From NCBI RefSeq assembly GCF_005281615.1, contig NZ_SZZM01000002.1, positions 858,267-922,266 on the forward strand: DNA of 64,000 bases. Direction: 5' to 3'. The notes below the pieces were generated by a model. It had not been told where the DNA came from. It did no database searches and worked only from the letters and a program-made list of their open reading frames with translations. Made by a program: the position numbers and the translations under genes. This stretch comes from Rhodoligotrophos defluvii. Its GTDB lineage: Bacteria; Pseudomonadota; Alphaproteobacteria; Rhizobiales; Im1. Below, piece by piece: positions 35,412 through 45,715 of this stretch (its first letter is position 1; the number at the start of each line of letters is the position of its first letter).

Positions 35412-38400
35412 TTATCCGACCTCGCGCATGGCCTCTGCCGCGTCAAGGTCAACCGAGACAAGCTGACTGACGCCACGCTCCACCATGGTAACCCCGAACA
35501 GCCGGTGCATCCTTGCCATGGTCACGGGGTGGTGGGTTATCACCAGGAAACGGGTGTCGGCTCTGGTCAGCATGGCATCGAGCAGGTTGCAAAAGCGCTC
35601 GACATTGGCGTCGTCCAGCGGGGCATCCACCTCGTCCATCACGCAAATGGGTGAGGGGTTGGTCAAAAAGACGGCGAAGATCAGCGCGATGGCGGTAAGC
35701 GCCTGCTCGCCCCCTGACAGCAGCGACAGCACCTGTGGCCGCTTGCCTGGCGGATTGGCCATGATCTCGAGGCCCGCCTCGAGCGGATCGTCGGATTCGA
35801 CCAGCCGTAGCTCGGCCTGGCCGCCGCCGAACAATGTGGCGAACAGATCCTGGAATTTGGCGTTCACCACGTCGAAGGCATCCAACAGCCGCTGGCGCCC
35901 TTCCCGATTGAGGCTCTGGATGCCCTGGCGAAGCTTGTTGATGGCCTCGATGACGTCGTCCCGCTCTGCCACCAGCGTCTTCAGCTGAGCTTCGACCGCT
36001 TGCGCCTCCTCCTCGGCCCGCAGGTTGACCCCGCCGAGGCGTTCGCGATCGCCTTTCAGCTGCGCCAATCTGTCGCCGATCTGCCTGGGGTCGGGCAGTT
36101 CGTCAGCGGTCTCGACGCCGGCGGCGCGCAGCGCGCCTTCAGGCGCCGTGCCGAGCGCATCCGCAATGCGCTCGGCGCATTCTTCGACACGCGCGCGGCC
36201 CGCATCCAGCTTCGCCTGGCTGCGGGCATGTTCTTCCCGGGCCGCGGCAAGGATTTCAGCCGCAGCGCGGAAGGTCCTTTCCGCCTCTCGCAGGCCGTTC
36301 TCGCCCGCGTCCAAAGCCGATCGCGCCGTCCTCTCCTGCGCTTCCGCGTCACTCAGGACGGTCATGAGCTTGCGGCGGCGCTCTTCGATGCGGGCAGGCA
36401 CCGTGGCGAGTTCGGCCAGCGACTGGCGCGCCTTGGTGGCACGGCCCTCCAGGATCTCGATCTGCGCGGCGGCCTTGGCCGTGCGCGCCTGCCATGCCTC
36501 GCGCTCGCGGGTCAGGCTCTGCAGGCGCTCGACCCGCAAGCGTGCTTCCCGTTCCAGTCCGTCGTGCCTGGTGCGCGCCTCCGCATGTTCGGCGCGCGCA
36601 TCGGCGAGCGCCGCGCGGAGCTGATCAAGCTCGGCTTTCAGGGTATCGGGGCGTTCCAGCTGCTCCAGTTCGCCCGCTGCACGGGCTTGGCTTGCGGCCA
36701 CTTCGTCGCGCTCGCCGGCCAGTTTGGCGACCAGTTGCTGCAAAGCGTCGAGCTTGGCACTGCGCTCGGCCATGCGCCGTTCGAGGGCCGCGACCTCGTC
36801 ACGCTTGCCATCGGCCAGGCGCTGCGCCGTGCGTAGCTCTTCCCGTGCCGATTGCTCGCGCGTCTGCAGGGCTTCGAGTTCCGCCCGGGCGCGGTCGAGG
36901 GCTGTGCGGCTGGCGTTTGCCTCACGCTCCGCCTGCTCGGCCTCGGTGGTCAGGCTGGCGAGCCGATTGCGTTCAGCCAGCCGGACGGCAGCTGGCGAGG
37001 GTGCGCTGGCGAGGCTGGTATAGCCGTCCCACCGCCAGAGGTCGCCCTGCCGGGAGACGAGGCTTTGCCCCGGTCTCAGCAACGGTTGCAGGCGCGACCC
37101 ATCGCTCGCCGCAACCACGCCGATGGCAGCAAGGCTGCGCGCCATGGCGGCCGGGGCTTCCACATGGTTCGCCAGCGGCTGTGCGCCCGCCGGCAATCCC
37201 GGGCAGTCCTCAAACGGCGGAAGCGACGCCCAATGGACCGGCGCAGCCGTATCCGCCGCGGCATCGAGATCCTCGCCGAAGGCCGCGGCAACTGCCTGCT
37301 CGAAACCCGTCTCCACCTTGACCGCATCGAGCATGGGCGGCCACAGCTCGTCGTCGCTCACCTTGAGCAGCTTGGTGAGCGTCCTCACCTCCGTAGACAG
37401 GGTATCGGCTCTGCGGCGCGCCTGCTCGTAGCTCGACCGTTGGGCGGCCTCCTGGCCGCGGGTGCCGCGGATCGCCTCCTCCAGCCCTCGCAAGGCTTGC
37501 TCGGCAGCCTCTATTTTCAGAAGCAGCGCCGCGTGCTCCTCCTTCAATGCTTCGAACCGTGCGGCCTCGTCGTCGTCGCGCTGGAGCTGGGCCAGACTGG
37601 CCGAGGCCTCGCCATGCTCGCGTACCAGACGCGCCGCGCGCGCGTTGAGGTCGGCCAAATTCCGCTCGAGCGCCCCCCGCCGGGCTATGATTTCCGAATG
37701 CCGGGCGGCTCCCTGGTCCGCCGCCTCCTGGGCCTTCGCCATGCGTTCGGCGGCGGATTTGAGCGCAGCTTGCGCGTCGGCGCGGGCCCTATCGTCACTG
37801 CCCTCATCGCTACGCAAGGCGGCTTCTTCCGACGTGAGCCGGCCGAGCACGGCGTCGCTGTCGGCAACCAGGTCCTGCTCGCGGCCGAGGTCCTGCTCGA
37901 TTTGCTGAAGCTGACCCTTCAGCTCCTTGTGGCGGGTTTCGGCCAGGGTCTCTTCCGCCTTGAGCTCGCCCTGCTCATGCCGCAGCCGCTGCACCACCGC
38001 GGCACGCACGGTCACCGCCTCCCGGAGCTGAGGCAGGGCGACCTCCGCCTCATTGCGTTCCCGTTCGGCCGCCGCATGGGCGCGGGTTGCCTCGCCCAGG
38101 GCGGTGAGCGCTTGCCGCAGCCGGCTCTCCTCCTCACGGGCGGCGTTGCTCGCGTCGGCCCAGGCGCGGTAGAGCATGGCCGCCTCGAGCCTGCGGATCT
38201 CGGCGGAGAGAAGCCTGTAGCGCTGTGCCTGCCGTGCCTGCCGCTTCAACGCGGCGAACTGCGTCTCGAGCTGGCCGATGACATCATCCAGCCGGGTGAG
38301 ATTGGCCTCGGCCCCATTCAACCGAAGCTCGGCCTCATGGCGGCGCGTATAAAGGCCGGTGATGCCCGCCGCCTCCTCGAGGATGCGCCGGCGCTGCTCC

Positions 38401-38870
38401 GGCCGGGCGTTGATCAGCTCGCTGACCTGACCCTGGCGGACCAGGGCGGGCGAGCGGGCGCCGGTCGATGCATCAGCAAACAGCAGCTGCACGTCGCGCG
38501 CGCGGACCTCGCGCCCATTCACCAGGTAAGTGGAGCCCGCCTGCCGCTCGATCCGGCGGCTCACCTCGATGGTATCGGTGTCATTGAAGACGATCGGTGC
38601 CCGGCGTTCACCGTTATCGAGGGTGAGGGTCACCTCGGCCATATTGCGCGGCGGCCGCTTCGTGGTGCCGGAGAAGATCACGTCGTCCATGCCGGAGGCA
38701 CGCATGTTCTTGTGCGAGTTCTCGCCCATGACCCAGCGTAGCGCTTCCAGCAGATTCGACTTGCCGCAGCCATTGGGCCCGACCACGCCGGTGAGCCCAG
38801 GCTCGATCATCAGTTCCGTCGGCTCGACGAAGGACTTGAAACCGACCAGTCTGAGCCGGGAGAACTTCAT
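35412..38870 (-). CDS. smc: Chromosome segregation protein SMC
   Basis: 1152 residues, standard SMC length. Walker A is GPNGCGKSN near residues 33-41, followed by the family sequence LLEALRWVMGENS. Two long coiled coils flank a central hinge (around 500-620), and the C-terminal head has LSLLSGGEQALTAIALIFAVF (signature) and ICVMDEVDAPLDDANV (Walker B). It compacts and segregates chromosomes with kleisin ScpA and ScpB, which are not in this window. The gene upstream, about 35 bases away, codes for a DsbA-like protein. Confidence 0.97.
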   Translation of the reverse strand: MKFSRLRLVGFKSFVEPTELMIEPGLTGVVGPNGCGKSNLLEALRWVMGENSHKNMRASGMDDVIFSGTTKRPPRNMAEVTLTLDNGERRAPIVFNDTDTIEVSRRIERQAGSTYLVNGREVRARDVQLLFADASTGARSPALVRQGQVSELINARPEQRRRILEEAAGITGLYTRRHEAELRLNGAEANLTRLDDVIGQLETQFAALKRQARQAQRYRLLSAEIRRLEAAMLYRAWADASNAAREEESRLRQALTALGEATRAHAAAERERNEAEVALPQLREAVTVRAAVVQRLRHEQGELKAEETLAETRHKELKGQLQQIEQDLGREQDLVADSDAVLGRLTSEEAALRSDEGSDDRARADAQAALKSAAERMAKAQEAADQGAARHSEIIARRGALERNLADLNARAARLVREHGEASASLAQLQRDDDEAARFEALKEEHAALLLKIEAAEQALRGLEEAIRGTRGQEAAQRSSYEQARRRADTLSTEVRTLTKLLKVSDDELWPPMLDAVKVETGFEQAVAAAFGEDLDAAADTAAPVHWASLPPFEDCPGLPAGAQPLANHVEAPAAMARSLAAIGVVAASDGSRLQPLLRPGQSLVSRQGDLWRWDGYTSLASAPSPAAVRLAERNRLASLTTEAEQAEREANASRTALDRARAELEALQTREQSAREELRTAQRLADGKRDEVAALERRMAERSAKLDALQQLVAKLAGERDEVAASQARAAGELEQLERPDTLKAELDQLRAALADARAEHAEARTRHDGLEREARLRVERLQSLTREREAWQARTAKAAAQIEILEGRATKARQSLAELATVPARIEERRRKLMTVLSDAEAQERTARSALDAGENGLREAERTFRAAAEILAAAREEHARSQAKLDAGRARVEECAERIADALGTAPEGALRAAGVETADELPDPRQIGDRLAQLKGDRERLGGVNLRAEEEAQAVEAQLKTLVAERDDVIEAINKLRQGIQSLNREGRQRLLDAFDVVNAKFQDLFATLFGGGQAELRLVESDDPLEAGLEIMANPPGKRPQVLSLLSGGEQALTAIALIFAVFLTNPSPICVMDEVDAPLDDANVERFCNLLDAMLTRADTRFLVITHHPVTMARMHRLFGVTMVERGVSQLVSVDLDAAEAMREVG

Positions 38871-38904
38871 GGCCTAGAGGCTGTTATGGCCGTGCCTGGG
38901 CGCA

Positions 38905-39549
38905 TCAGCTAGGCAGGGCCTCCTTGATCAGCGCTTCCATCTCCGCGAAGCTCTGATTGCCCTTCACCATCTTCCCGTTGATGAAGAAGGTCGGCGTCGA
39001 ATTCACGCCGAATTCCTTGGTGGCGCGCTGGCTCGCGTCGATGATGCCCTTGGCGATCTCTTCGTTCTTGAGGCAGGCATCGAACTGTGCCTGGGTCATG
39101 CCGCTCAGCCGGGCGATCTTGAACAGCTCCTCCCGGGCATTCTGGGTGGCCCATTGCTGCTGCTGCTCGAACAGAACCTCGACCATGGGAATGAACTTGT
39201 CCTTCGGCGCACAGCGGGCCACCATGGCGGCCGCGAGCGCGAGGTCGTCGAAAGGCATCTCGCGGAAGATGAACTTCACCTTGCCCCTATCGATATACTT
39301 CTCCTTGAGCTGCGGGAATGTCTGCGTCGCAAACGCGGCACAGTGGGGGCAGGTCAGCGAGGCGTATTCGACAATGGTGACGGGCGCGTCCTCCGCCCCC
39401 AGCACCACGTCGCCGAGCGGCCCTGGCTGCGCGAGGGCTTCGGTCGAGACGTCTGCACGCGCAGACGCGACATTCAGGGCGCTCCCGGTCAACAAGGCCA
39501 GTCCGGCCATGGTGCCTGCAACGACCACGGACCGACGATCTGTTTTCAT
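38905..39549 (-). CDS. DsbA-family periplasmic thiol oxidoreductase
   Basis: 214 residues. The signal peptide is KTDRRSVVVAGTMAGLALLTG and the redox motif is SLTCPHCAAF (C-P-H-C). The DsbA-like helical insertion and the C-terminal TPTFFINGKMVKG complete the thioredoxin fold. It probably oxidises cysteines of exported proteins. The ATG at 39549 is preferred over 39705 because it begins at the signal peptide and avoids overlapping the DciA-like gene. It lies between that gene and smc on the same strand. Confidence 0.92.
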   Translation of the reverse strand: MKTDRRSVVVAGTMAGLALLTGSALNVASARADVSTEALAQPGPLGDVVLGAEDAPVTIVEYASLTCPHCAAFATQTFPQLKEKYIDRGKVKFIFREMPFDDLALAAAMVARCAPKDKFIPMVEVLFEQQQQWATQNAREELFKIARLSGMTQAQFDACLKNEEIAKGIIDASQRATKEFGVNSTPTFFINGKMVKGNQSFAEMEALIKEALPS

Positions 39550-39655
39550 AGCTTCACCCCAGTTCATTGCAGCTTGCCACGATTCGGCCAGGCAAGGCGC
39601 CTGCCGCATCGATCTCATGCGCAGGAAACTGGCGCCGCGGCCGCCAAAGCGGAAA

Positions 39656-40174
39656 TCACGGTTTCGTGGCAGCATTCTGGCGCCGGCGCAAGATCCCTCG
39701 GCCAAGCCGTTCGAGTGCTTGCCGCAGCCGGGCGTCCCGGATGGGGGCCACGCTTTCCTCGACGAACCGTTGCTGGTCGCGCGGGATGGGCGGCGGCTCG
39801 GGTGTGCCCTCGCCGAGAGGCAGGCTCGGGTCCTGCGTGAGCTTGATCTTGGCGATGGCGCCGTAACCGTAATAGCTGTTGACGCGCTCGATCAGCCGCG
39901 GCAACTCGTGCTGCAGGGTGAGCGCATGCCCCGGAGCGACCCGCAGAATAAGGGTACCGCCCTGCTTGCGGTCTCCCGCCTTTCCCTCTGGCCCATCCGC
40001 TGGCTTGCGCACCCGCGGCCAGCGGATTCGTTCCGGCAGCGTGTAACCCGCCAGCGCCGGTCCGGCAATTTCAGGCCAGCGCGACAGGATTTCGCCATAG
40101 GCGAATCCGTGATGGGCGAATACCTTGGCCGTTAAAGCCTCGACATGTTGCCAAAGCGGCTTTGCCATGCTCAA
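39656..40174 (-). CDS. DUF721/DciA-like protein
   Basis: 172 residues. The N-terminal domain WQHVEALTAKVFAHHGF, then ILSRWPEIAGPALA and TLILRVAPGHALTLQHE matches the DUF721 family. DciA, the best-known member, loads replicative helicase DnaB in many bacteria lacking DnaC; whether this member does so is inferred. The last 60 residues are polar and poorly conserved. It is divergent from mutY, and its 3' end lies about 100 bases upstream of the DsbA-like start. Confidence 0.85.
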   Translation of the reverse strand: MSMAKPLWQHVEALTAKVFAHHGFAYGEILSRWPEIAGPALAGYTLPERIRWPRVRKPADGPEGKAGDRKQGGTLILRVAPGHALTLQHELPRLIERVNSYYGYGAIAKIKLTQDPSLPLGEGTPEPPPIPRDQQRFVEESVAPIRDARLRQALERLGRGILRRRQNAATKP

Positions 40175-40227
40175 TGCCGGCGAGCGGCGCTATGCGCGAA
40201 CGGAGCCATGCAGAAGGACTATAGAGC

Positions 40228-41364
40228 GTGAGGCGTCAAGTGGCCAGCGGCGCAAAGGAGGGTTTTGCCGCACAGGCCGGCTCGGAGGCCGGTGCTGGGG
40301 TGCTCCCCGACCGCCCGGCCTCTGCCGACCAGCTGAGCGCGGCACTGCTCGCCTGGTATGACCGCCATCGCCGCGACCTGCCGTGGCGGGCGCCCGCCGG
40401 CACGAAGCCGGATCCCTACAAGGTCTGGCTCAGCGAGATCATGCTGCAGCAGACAACAGTTGCGGCGGTGCGGGATTATTTCCGCAAGTTCCTTTTGCGA
40501 TGGCCCACGGTGACGGACCTGGCGGCCGCGCCGCTCGAGGATGTGCTCAAGGCCTGGGCAGGCCTGGGCTACTACGCCCGGGCGCGCAACCTGCACAAAT
40601 GCGCCGGCATCGTCGCCCGGCACCATGGCGGCAGATTTCCGGACGAATTCGCGGTTCTGAAATCTTTGCCCGGCATCGGCGAGTACACGGCCGGTGCGAT
40701 CGCCGCCATCGCCTTCGACCAGCCCCATGTCGCGGTTGATGGCAATGTGGAGCGGGTGATGGCCCGGCTGTTTGCCATCGAGACACCCTTGCCCGATGCC
40801 AAACCCGCGCTGAAGGGGCTTGCTTCCGGTCTCGTGCCTGCGCGGCGGCCCGGCGATTTCGCCCAGGCGCTGATGGATCTCGGCGCGACCATTTGCGCGC
40901 CACGCAAGGCGAATTGCTTGATCTGCCCCTGGAGCGCGCCCTGCAAGGCGCGAGCGCTCGGCATTGCTGAGACCCTGCCCCGCAAGCGCGAGAAGCTGTC
41001 CCGGCCGGTTCGGCACGGAACGGCATTCCTGGTGACGAGGGCGGATGGGGCGGTGCTGCTGCGGCGCAGGGCAGAGCGCGGTCTGCTGGGCGGCATGCTG
41101 GAGGTGCCATCGACGCCCTGGGCGGCCAAGCCTTCCGCCGTCCCGACGCAGCACGCTCCGATGAATGGACCCTGGCGCCCGGTGGCCGGCCGCGTGGAGC
41201 ACACCTTCACCCATTTCCATCTGATCATGGAGGTCTGGCATGGAGAGGCCAAGGAGACCCAGCCTCCGCCCGATGAAAGCTACCGGTGGGTCGCCAGCTC
41301 GGCTCTGGCGGGCGAGGCCCTGCCGAGCATCATGCGCAAGATCATCGCCCATGGACTCGGGTAA
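40228..41364 (+). CDS. mutY: A/G-specific adenine glycosylase
   Basis: 378 residues. The helix-hairpin-helix LPGIGEYTAGAIAAIAF is followed by VAVDGNVERV, carrying the catalytic aspartate. The iron-sulfur loop C-x6-C-x2-C-x5-C is seen as CAPRKANCLICPWSAPCKA. A Nudix-like C-terminal domain recognises 8-oxoguanine. MutY removes A opposite oxidised G. It begins with GTG at 40228 and is divergent from the DciA-like gene. Confidence 0.96.
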   Translation: MRRQVASGAKEGFAAQAGSEAGAGVLPDRPASADQLSAALLAWYDRHRRDLPWRAPAGTKPDPYKVWLSEIMLQQTTVAAVRDYFRKFLLRWPTVTDLAAAPLEDVLKAWAGLGYYARARNLHKCAGIVARHHGGRFPDEFAVLKSLPGIGEYTAGAIAAIAFDQPHVAVDGNVERVMARLFAIETPLPDAKPALKGLASGLVPARRPGDFAQALMDLGATICAPRKANCLICPWSAPCKARALGIAETLPRKREKLSRPVRHGTAFLVTRADGAVLLRRRAERGLLGGMLEVPSTPWAAKPSAVPTQHAPMNGPWRPVAGRVEHTFTHFHLIMEVWHGEAKETQPPPDESYRWVASSALAGEALPSIMRKIIAHGLG

Positions 41365-41469
41365 CCATGACCGGCCGCGTCGCATGGGGCCCGAGGTCGC
41401 GCAACCTTGACATTTCGCAGGCCACCTCCCCTATATGGCCTGACACTTTAGCCGCGGAGACCCGTGCCG

Positions 41470-42438
41470 ATGTCCGTGTCCGAAAAACCGTCGCTGACCA
41501 TCCTGATGGGTGCGCCTCGCGGCTTCTGCGCCGGCGTCGTCCGCGCCATCGAAATCGTCGAGCTCGCGCTCGAGCGCTACGGCGCGCCGGTCTATGTGCG
41601 TCACGAGATCGTGCACAATCGCTATGTGGTGGAGGATCTCGAGCGCAAGGGCGCGATCTTCATTGAAGAGTTGGACGAGCTGCCGGACGGCGACCGTCCA
41701 GTGATCTTCTCGGCTCATGGGGTGCCGAAGTCCGTGCCGGCGGCGGCGCGGCAACGCAATCTCTTCTATCTCGACGCCACTTGTCCGCTGGTGTCGAAGG
41801 TGCATATGGAGGCCGAACGGCACCACGAGCGCGGGCTGCAGATCGTCATGATCGGACATGCGGGCCATCCCGAGGTGATCGGCACCATGGGCCAACTGCC
41901 GGAAGGTGCCATCATTCTGGTGGAAACGCCGGAGGAGGCGGAAAGCTTCGAGCCGCGTGATTCCAGCAAACTTGCCTATATCACCCAGACGACCCTGTCG
42001 GTGGACGACACGAGGGAGATCGTCGAGATCCTGCACCGCCGCTTCCCCAATATCGTGGGGCCGCACAAGGCCGATATCTGCTATGCGACCACCAACCGCC
42101 AGGAGGTGGTGAAGGAAATGGCGCCCCGCTGCGATATGCTGCTGGTGGTGGGCGCTCCGAACAGCTCCAATTCCCAGCGCCTCGTCGAGGTTGCCAAGAA
42201 GAGCGGCTGCGCGCGTTCCATGCTGGTGCAGCGGGCCCACGAGATCGACTGGTCAAAAGTCGGGGGCGTCCGCACCCTCGGCATCACCGCAGGCGCTTCG
42301 GCCCCGGAGGTACTGGTCGAAGAGGTTGTCGCGGCCTTCCGTGAGCGTTTCGAGGTGGCCCTGGAAACCATCGAGACGCGCAAGGAGAACGTCTCCTTCA
42401 AGCTGCCGCGCGAGCTGCGCCAGGCCGCGGCGCAGTAG
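41470..42438 (+). CDS. ispH: 4-hydroxy-3-methylbut-2-enyl diphosphate reductase
   Basis: 322 residues. Iron-sulfur cysteines lie in [25 protein letters not shown] and [11 protein letters not shown], the IspH set. It makes IPP and DMAPP at the end of the MEP pathway. ATG at 41470 is preferred (GGAG 10 bases upstream), with GTG at 41464 as the alternative. It ends 18 bases before rnhA and is likely co-transcribed with it. Confidence 0.96.
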   Translation: MSVSEKPSLTILMGAPRGFCAGVVRAIEIVELALERYGAPVYVRHEIVHNRYVVEDLERKGAIFIEELDELPDGDRPVIFSAHGVPKSVPAAARQRNLFYLDATCPLVSKVHMEAERHHERGLQIVMIGHAGHPEVIGTMGQLPEGAIILVETPEEAESFEPRDSSKLAYITQTTLSVDDTREIVEILHRRFPNIVGPHKADICYATTNRQEVVKEMAPRCDMLLVVGAPNSSNSQRLVEVAKKSGCARSMLVQRAHEIDWSKVGGVRTLGITAGASAPEVLVEEVVAAFRERFEVALETIETRKENVSFKLPRELRQAAAQ

Positions 42439-42456
42439 GGCTCCGCTCACCTCTCT

Positions 42457-42936
42457 ATGTCCGCTTCCCGGGTTGAGATGTTCACGGACGGCGCCTGCTC
42501 CGGCAATCCCGGGCCGGGTGGCTGGGGTGTGGTCTTGCGCTATGGCAATGTGGAGAAGGAGCTGTCGGGCGGCGAGCCCGAGACCACGAACAACCGCATG
42601 GAGCTCACCGCCGCGATCGAGGGGCTTTCCGCGCTGAAGCGGCCTTGCGCCGTCGACCTCTACACCGACTCCAACTACGTCCGCGACGGGATCATGAAGT
42701 GGATTCATCGCTGGCGCGCCAATGGCTGGCGAACCGCCGACGGCAAGCCGGTCAAAAACGCGGAGCTGTGGCAGCGCCTGGCGGATGCGTTGGCGCGCCA
42801 TACGGTGACCTGGCACTGGGTGAAGGGACATGCCGGCCATCCGGAGAATGAGCGTGCGGATGCGCTGGCGCGCGCGGCCCTTGCCCCCTACCGCCGCAAG
42901 CCGGCCGAGCCTCCCCCGCCCTCCTCCACGGTTTAG
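42457..42936 (+). CDS. rnhA: Ribonuclease HI
   Basis: 159 residues. The catalytic set is visible: D in [18 protein letters not shown] in [13 protein letters not shown] in LYTDSNYV and D in [11 protein letters not shown]. It removes RNA from RNA-DNA hybrids. The C-terminus has a short Pro-rich tail. It converges with the LysE gene across an 11-base gap. Confidence 0.96.
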   Translation: MSASRVEMFTDGACSGNPGPGGWGVVLRYGNVEKELSGGEPETTNNRMELTAAIEGLSALKRPCAVDLYTDSNYVRDGIMKWIHRWRANGWRTADGKPVKNAELWQRLADALARHTVTWHWVKGHAGHPENERADALARAALAPYRRKPAEPPPPSSTV

Positions 42937-42947
42937 GGGCCGTCCGG

Positions 42948-43586
42948 TCAGTGTCCTATCACCTGGGGCACCAGCGAGATGATCAGCAATGCCGCGAGGC
43001 TCAGGTTGAAGATGCGGAAGGCCCGGGCGGTCTTCAGGAGGCGCGCGGCACCGATGCCAGTCAAGGTCCAGAAGGCGAGGCTGGGTACGGTGACGAGGCA
43101 GAAAATGAGGGCCAGCACGAACGCCTGCAGGGTGATCGCGGGACCGTCTGCGCTGGTGAAGGTGGCGATCGCGCTCAGGGAGACAACCCAGGCCTTCGGA
43201 TTGACCCACTGGAACAGAGCGGCCTGGAGGAAAGACAGCGGGCGGGACGCGGCACGGACGCTGCCATCGCGGAGTTCGGCGGTTCCGATCGCCGGGCGTG
43301 CGGTGCCGATCTTGTAGGCCAGCCACAGGAGGTAGGCCGCGCCGATCCATTTGAGCAGATCGTGAATGAGCGGATAGGCCCTGAATAGGTCGCCCGCGCC
43401 GAGCGCCACAGCCATGATCATGACGGGAAAGCCGATCGTGACCCCCAGGATATGCGGTATGGTCCGGGAGAAGCCGAAATTGGCGCCCGATGCGGCAACC
43501 ATGGTGTTGTTCGGGCCGGGTGATCCGCTCATGGAGGCGGCAAAGCCGGCAACCGAAAGCAGCCAGGCAGTTAGGTCAGTATCCAT
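42948..43586 (-). CDS. LysE/RhtB family amino acid exporter
   Basis: 212 residues with six predicted membrane helices. SGSPGPNNTMVAASGANFGF in the first helix and loop is the LysE family signature; a conserved LKWIGAAYLLWLAYK lies near the middle. Members export amino acids such as lysine, homoserine or threonine; the substrate here is unknown. The start is placed at 43586 (MDTDLTAWL) since the upstream extension to 43655 has no family similarity and overlaps the next gene's leader. Confidence 0.9.
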   Translation of the reverse strand: MDTDLTAWLLSVAGFAASMSGSPGPNNTMVAASGANFGFSRTIPHILGVTIGFPVMIMAVALGAGDLFRAYPLIHDLLKWIGAAYLLWLAYKIGTARPAIGTAELRDGSVRAASRPLSFLQAALFQWVNPKAWVVSLSAIATFTSADGPAITLQAFVLALIFCLVTVPSLAFWTLTGIGAARLLKTARAFRIFNLSLAALLIISLVPQVIGH

Positions 43587-43740
43587 GACCGGATTTGGAG
43601 CCACAGGGCAGCGGCTGTAAAGTGGGAACTGCCGCGCTTGGATCGAGGGGCCCATGCATCAGCGGCTTCCTCGTCTGCTCCCTCTTGCGAGTGCTGCAGG
43701 ACCATCGGCAATTGCCTCATGCCAAATCGGAGTCGTGACA

Positions 43741-44283
43741 ATGGACAGTGACGCACGTGGGATCGTCATCAGTGAATTCTCGGCCGATGATCTTGCACGC
43801 CGTCTCTCGGACTTCGCCGCGCTGCTGCATGCCTGTGTGCATGCGGGGGCCAGTGTCAGCTTCGTGCTGCCGTTCAGCCTGGAAGACAGCGAAGCGTTCT
43901 GGCGCGGAAAGGTCCTGCCGGCCATGCGCAGGGGCGGCATGGCGTTGCTGGCGGCCCAACATGGGGATGCAATCGCGGGATCCGTGCAGCTCGACCATGA
44001 TACGTCACCCAATCAGCCGCATCGGGCCGAAGTGCGCAAGCTGCTGGTGCACCCTGCTTTCCGCCGCCAGGGCATCGCCAGGGCCTTGATGGCGGAGCTC
44101 GAAGGGGTGGCGTGCCGCCTGGGCCGCAGCCTGCTCACGCTCGATACCCGCACAGGCGACCATGGCGAGCCGCTTTATGCCGGCCTGGGTTACAGAACCG
44201 TCGGGGTCATCCCTAATTTCAGCAGGCATGCGATCGACGGCCGTCTGGAGGCCACCACCATCATGTACAAGCTGCTGGCGTAA
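43741..44283 (+). CDS. GNAT family N-acetyltransferase
   Basis: 180 residues. EVRKLLVHPAFRRQGIARALM (about 102-122) is the acetyl-CoA binding motif of the GNAT fold, followed by LTLDTRTGDHGEPLYAGLGY, a common C-terminal pattern. Target unknown. The ATG at 43741 has GGAG eight bases upstream. It is divergent from the LysE gene and converges on the peroxiredoxin gene. Confidence 0.88.
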   Translation: MDSDARGIVISEFSADDLARRLSDFAALLHACVHAGASVSFVLPFSLEDSEAFWRGKVLPAMRRGGMALLAAQHGDAIAGSVQLDHDTSPNQPHRAEVRKLLVHPAFRRQGIARALMAELEGVACRLGRSLLTLDTRTGDHGEPLYAGLGYRTVGVIPNFSRHAIDGRLEATTIMYKLLA

Positions 44284-44297
44284 CTTAGCGCGTCAGC

Positions 44298-44783
44298 TTA
44301 CAGCACGGACAGGATCGCTTCTGCCCCGCTCTCGGTCGCCTCGCCCGGCTGCTTCTCCACATGAAGCGCCTTCACCACGCCGTTATCAACGACCATGGCA
44401 TAGCGCTTCGAGCGGATGCCCAGGCCGAAGCCGGAGCCATCGAGCTCGAGGCCGAGCTTCCTTGTGAAATCGGCATTGCCGTCGGCCAGAAACTGGATCT
44501 TGCCTTCCGAGCCTGTGGTCTTGGCCCACGCGTCCAGTACGAAGGCGTCGTTGACGGCCACGCAGGCAATGGTATCGACGCCCTTGGCCTTTATGTCGCC
44601 GGCGTGCCGAATGAAGCCGGGCAGATGCTTGAGATGGCAGGTCGGCGTGAAGGCACCGGGCACGGCAAACAGCACCACCTTGCGGCCGGCGAAAATCTCG
44701 TCGGTGGTGAATTTCTTGACGCCGTCTCCCGTCACGGCGGTGAAAGTTGCTTCCGGCAAACGGTCGCCCACCTGAATGGTCAT
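44298..44783 (-). CDS. Peroxiredoxin, Prx5/glutaredoxin-type
   Basis: 161 residues. The peroxidatic cysteine is in [17 protein letters not shown] (about 41-57); [17 protein letters not shown] near the C-terminus fits the Prx5 group, which also reduces alkyl peroxides. It has no second conserved resolving cysteine pair, so it is probably recharged by glutaredoxin or glutathione. The start at 44783 (MTIQVGD) is preferred over the longer 44846. It follows a DsbD-alpha-like gene on the same strand. Confidence 0.92.
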   Translation of the reverse strand: MTIQVGDRLPEATFTAVTGDGVKKFTTDEIFAGRKVVLFAVPGAFTPTCHLKHLPGFIRHAGDIKAKGVDTIACVAVNDAFVLDAWAKTTGSEGKIQFLADGNADFTRKLGLELDGSGFGLGIRSKRYAMVVDNGVVKALHVEKQPGEATESGAEAILSVL

Positions 44784-44848
44784 GTTCTCTACCCCGAAAT
44801 GAAAAAGCGGCGTCTTCCATAGCACAGGCGGCCCAGCGCCGTGCAACG

Positions 44849-45715
44849 CTAATCGAGGTGCACTGTCCGCGTGAGGGCTTTCTCGCCCTGGACGAGCGTG
44901 AGCGTCACGCGGCCGAGCCGGTTCGGAGCCCCGTCCGCCATGGCGCCGTCGACCGGCACCTCGTAGACGTGCAGATCCTGTTCGTCCCGTGCCAAGGTCG
45001 GCGCGCCGAAGCCCAAGCCAGCCTGTTCGCTTTCAACGAAGATGTCGACCGGGGTTGCCGAGTCGGCCGCCGCTACCGCAATGTCGAGCGCGACTGCCCG
45101 ACCTGTCCGGCGCACGGAAACGGAACGGATGTCGAGCCCGTCGGCCTTTCCAGCCGGCACCTTCGCCTCGAAGCGCTCCAGAGCGACGATATCGGCTGGA
45201 TCGGCCTGCGTCTGATCGGTCTTGACCGTGACTTCCGCCCGAACCGGCACGCACACGTCCCTGCAGACCGCGTAAAACAGCGCGAGCGAGAGCCTCACCG
45301 GCTCGCCTGCCCGCTTGGGCCTGACCGCAACCGGAAAGATCACCTCGTCGCGGTAGCCGAAGATCGTCTCACCGTGGTCGTTGAAGCGCTGCGGCGCCGG
45401 CCAGCGGACCTCGGCGGCTTCGACATTATCCGAGTTGGACCAGTCGAAGCTCGGCGGAATGCCGGATTCACCCGGCGTGCGCCAGTATGTCTTCCAACCG
45501 GGACGCAGCTTGATCTCGACGCCAGCCAGCAAGCGCCCGTCGCGTTCCGGTTGATCCTTCACGATGAGGCGGACGGTGCTGTGAGCCGATCCGGCGGCTG
45601 CCGCCGGCTGCAGCATGGGCTGCCCAGCCCAACCGGCCGATGCCGCGCATGGTATGCTGGCTGCGGCGAACGCCGCGGCAAGTGCCCATCTTCTGCTTAC
45701 CATGCCCCGTTGCAT
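44849..45715 (-). CDS. Exported DsbD N-terminal (alpha) domain-like protein
   Basis: 288 residues. The signal peptide at residues 1-28 ([19 protein letters not shown]) is followed by an immunoglobulin-like domain resembling the periplasmic alpha domain of DsbD. The active cysteine pair is in [15 protein letters not shown] (C-x3-C). Here the domain stands alone: there is no membrane or thioredoxin domain, so electrons must come from a separate CcdA-like protein. It lies 65 bases upstream of the peroxiredoxin gene on the same strand, and divergent from yqgE. The ATG at 45715 is one of two possible starts. Confidence 0.82.
   Translation of the reverse strand: MQRGMVSRRWALAAAFAAASIPCAASAGWAGQPMLQPAAAAGSAHSTVRLIVKDQPERDGRLLAGVEIKLRPGWKTYWRTPGESGIPPSFDWSNSDNVEAAEVRWPAPQRFNDHGETIFGYRDEVIFPVAVRPKRAGEPVRLSLALFYAVCRDVCVPVRAEVTVKTDQTQADPADIVALERFEAKVPAGKADGLDIRSVSVRRTGRAVALDIAVAAADSATPVDIFVESEQAGLGFGAPTLARDEQDLHVYEVPVDGAMADGAPNRLGRVTLTLVQGEKALTRTVHLD

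Noticed and set aside
36852-38741. 629-codon open frame on the plus strand inside smc
   Set aside because: It is the antisense of a clearly conserved SMC coding sequence in GC-rich DNA, where long antisense frames are common; it has no recognisable domain.
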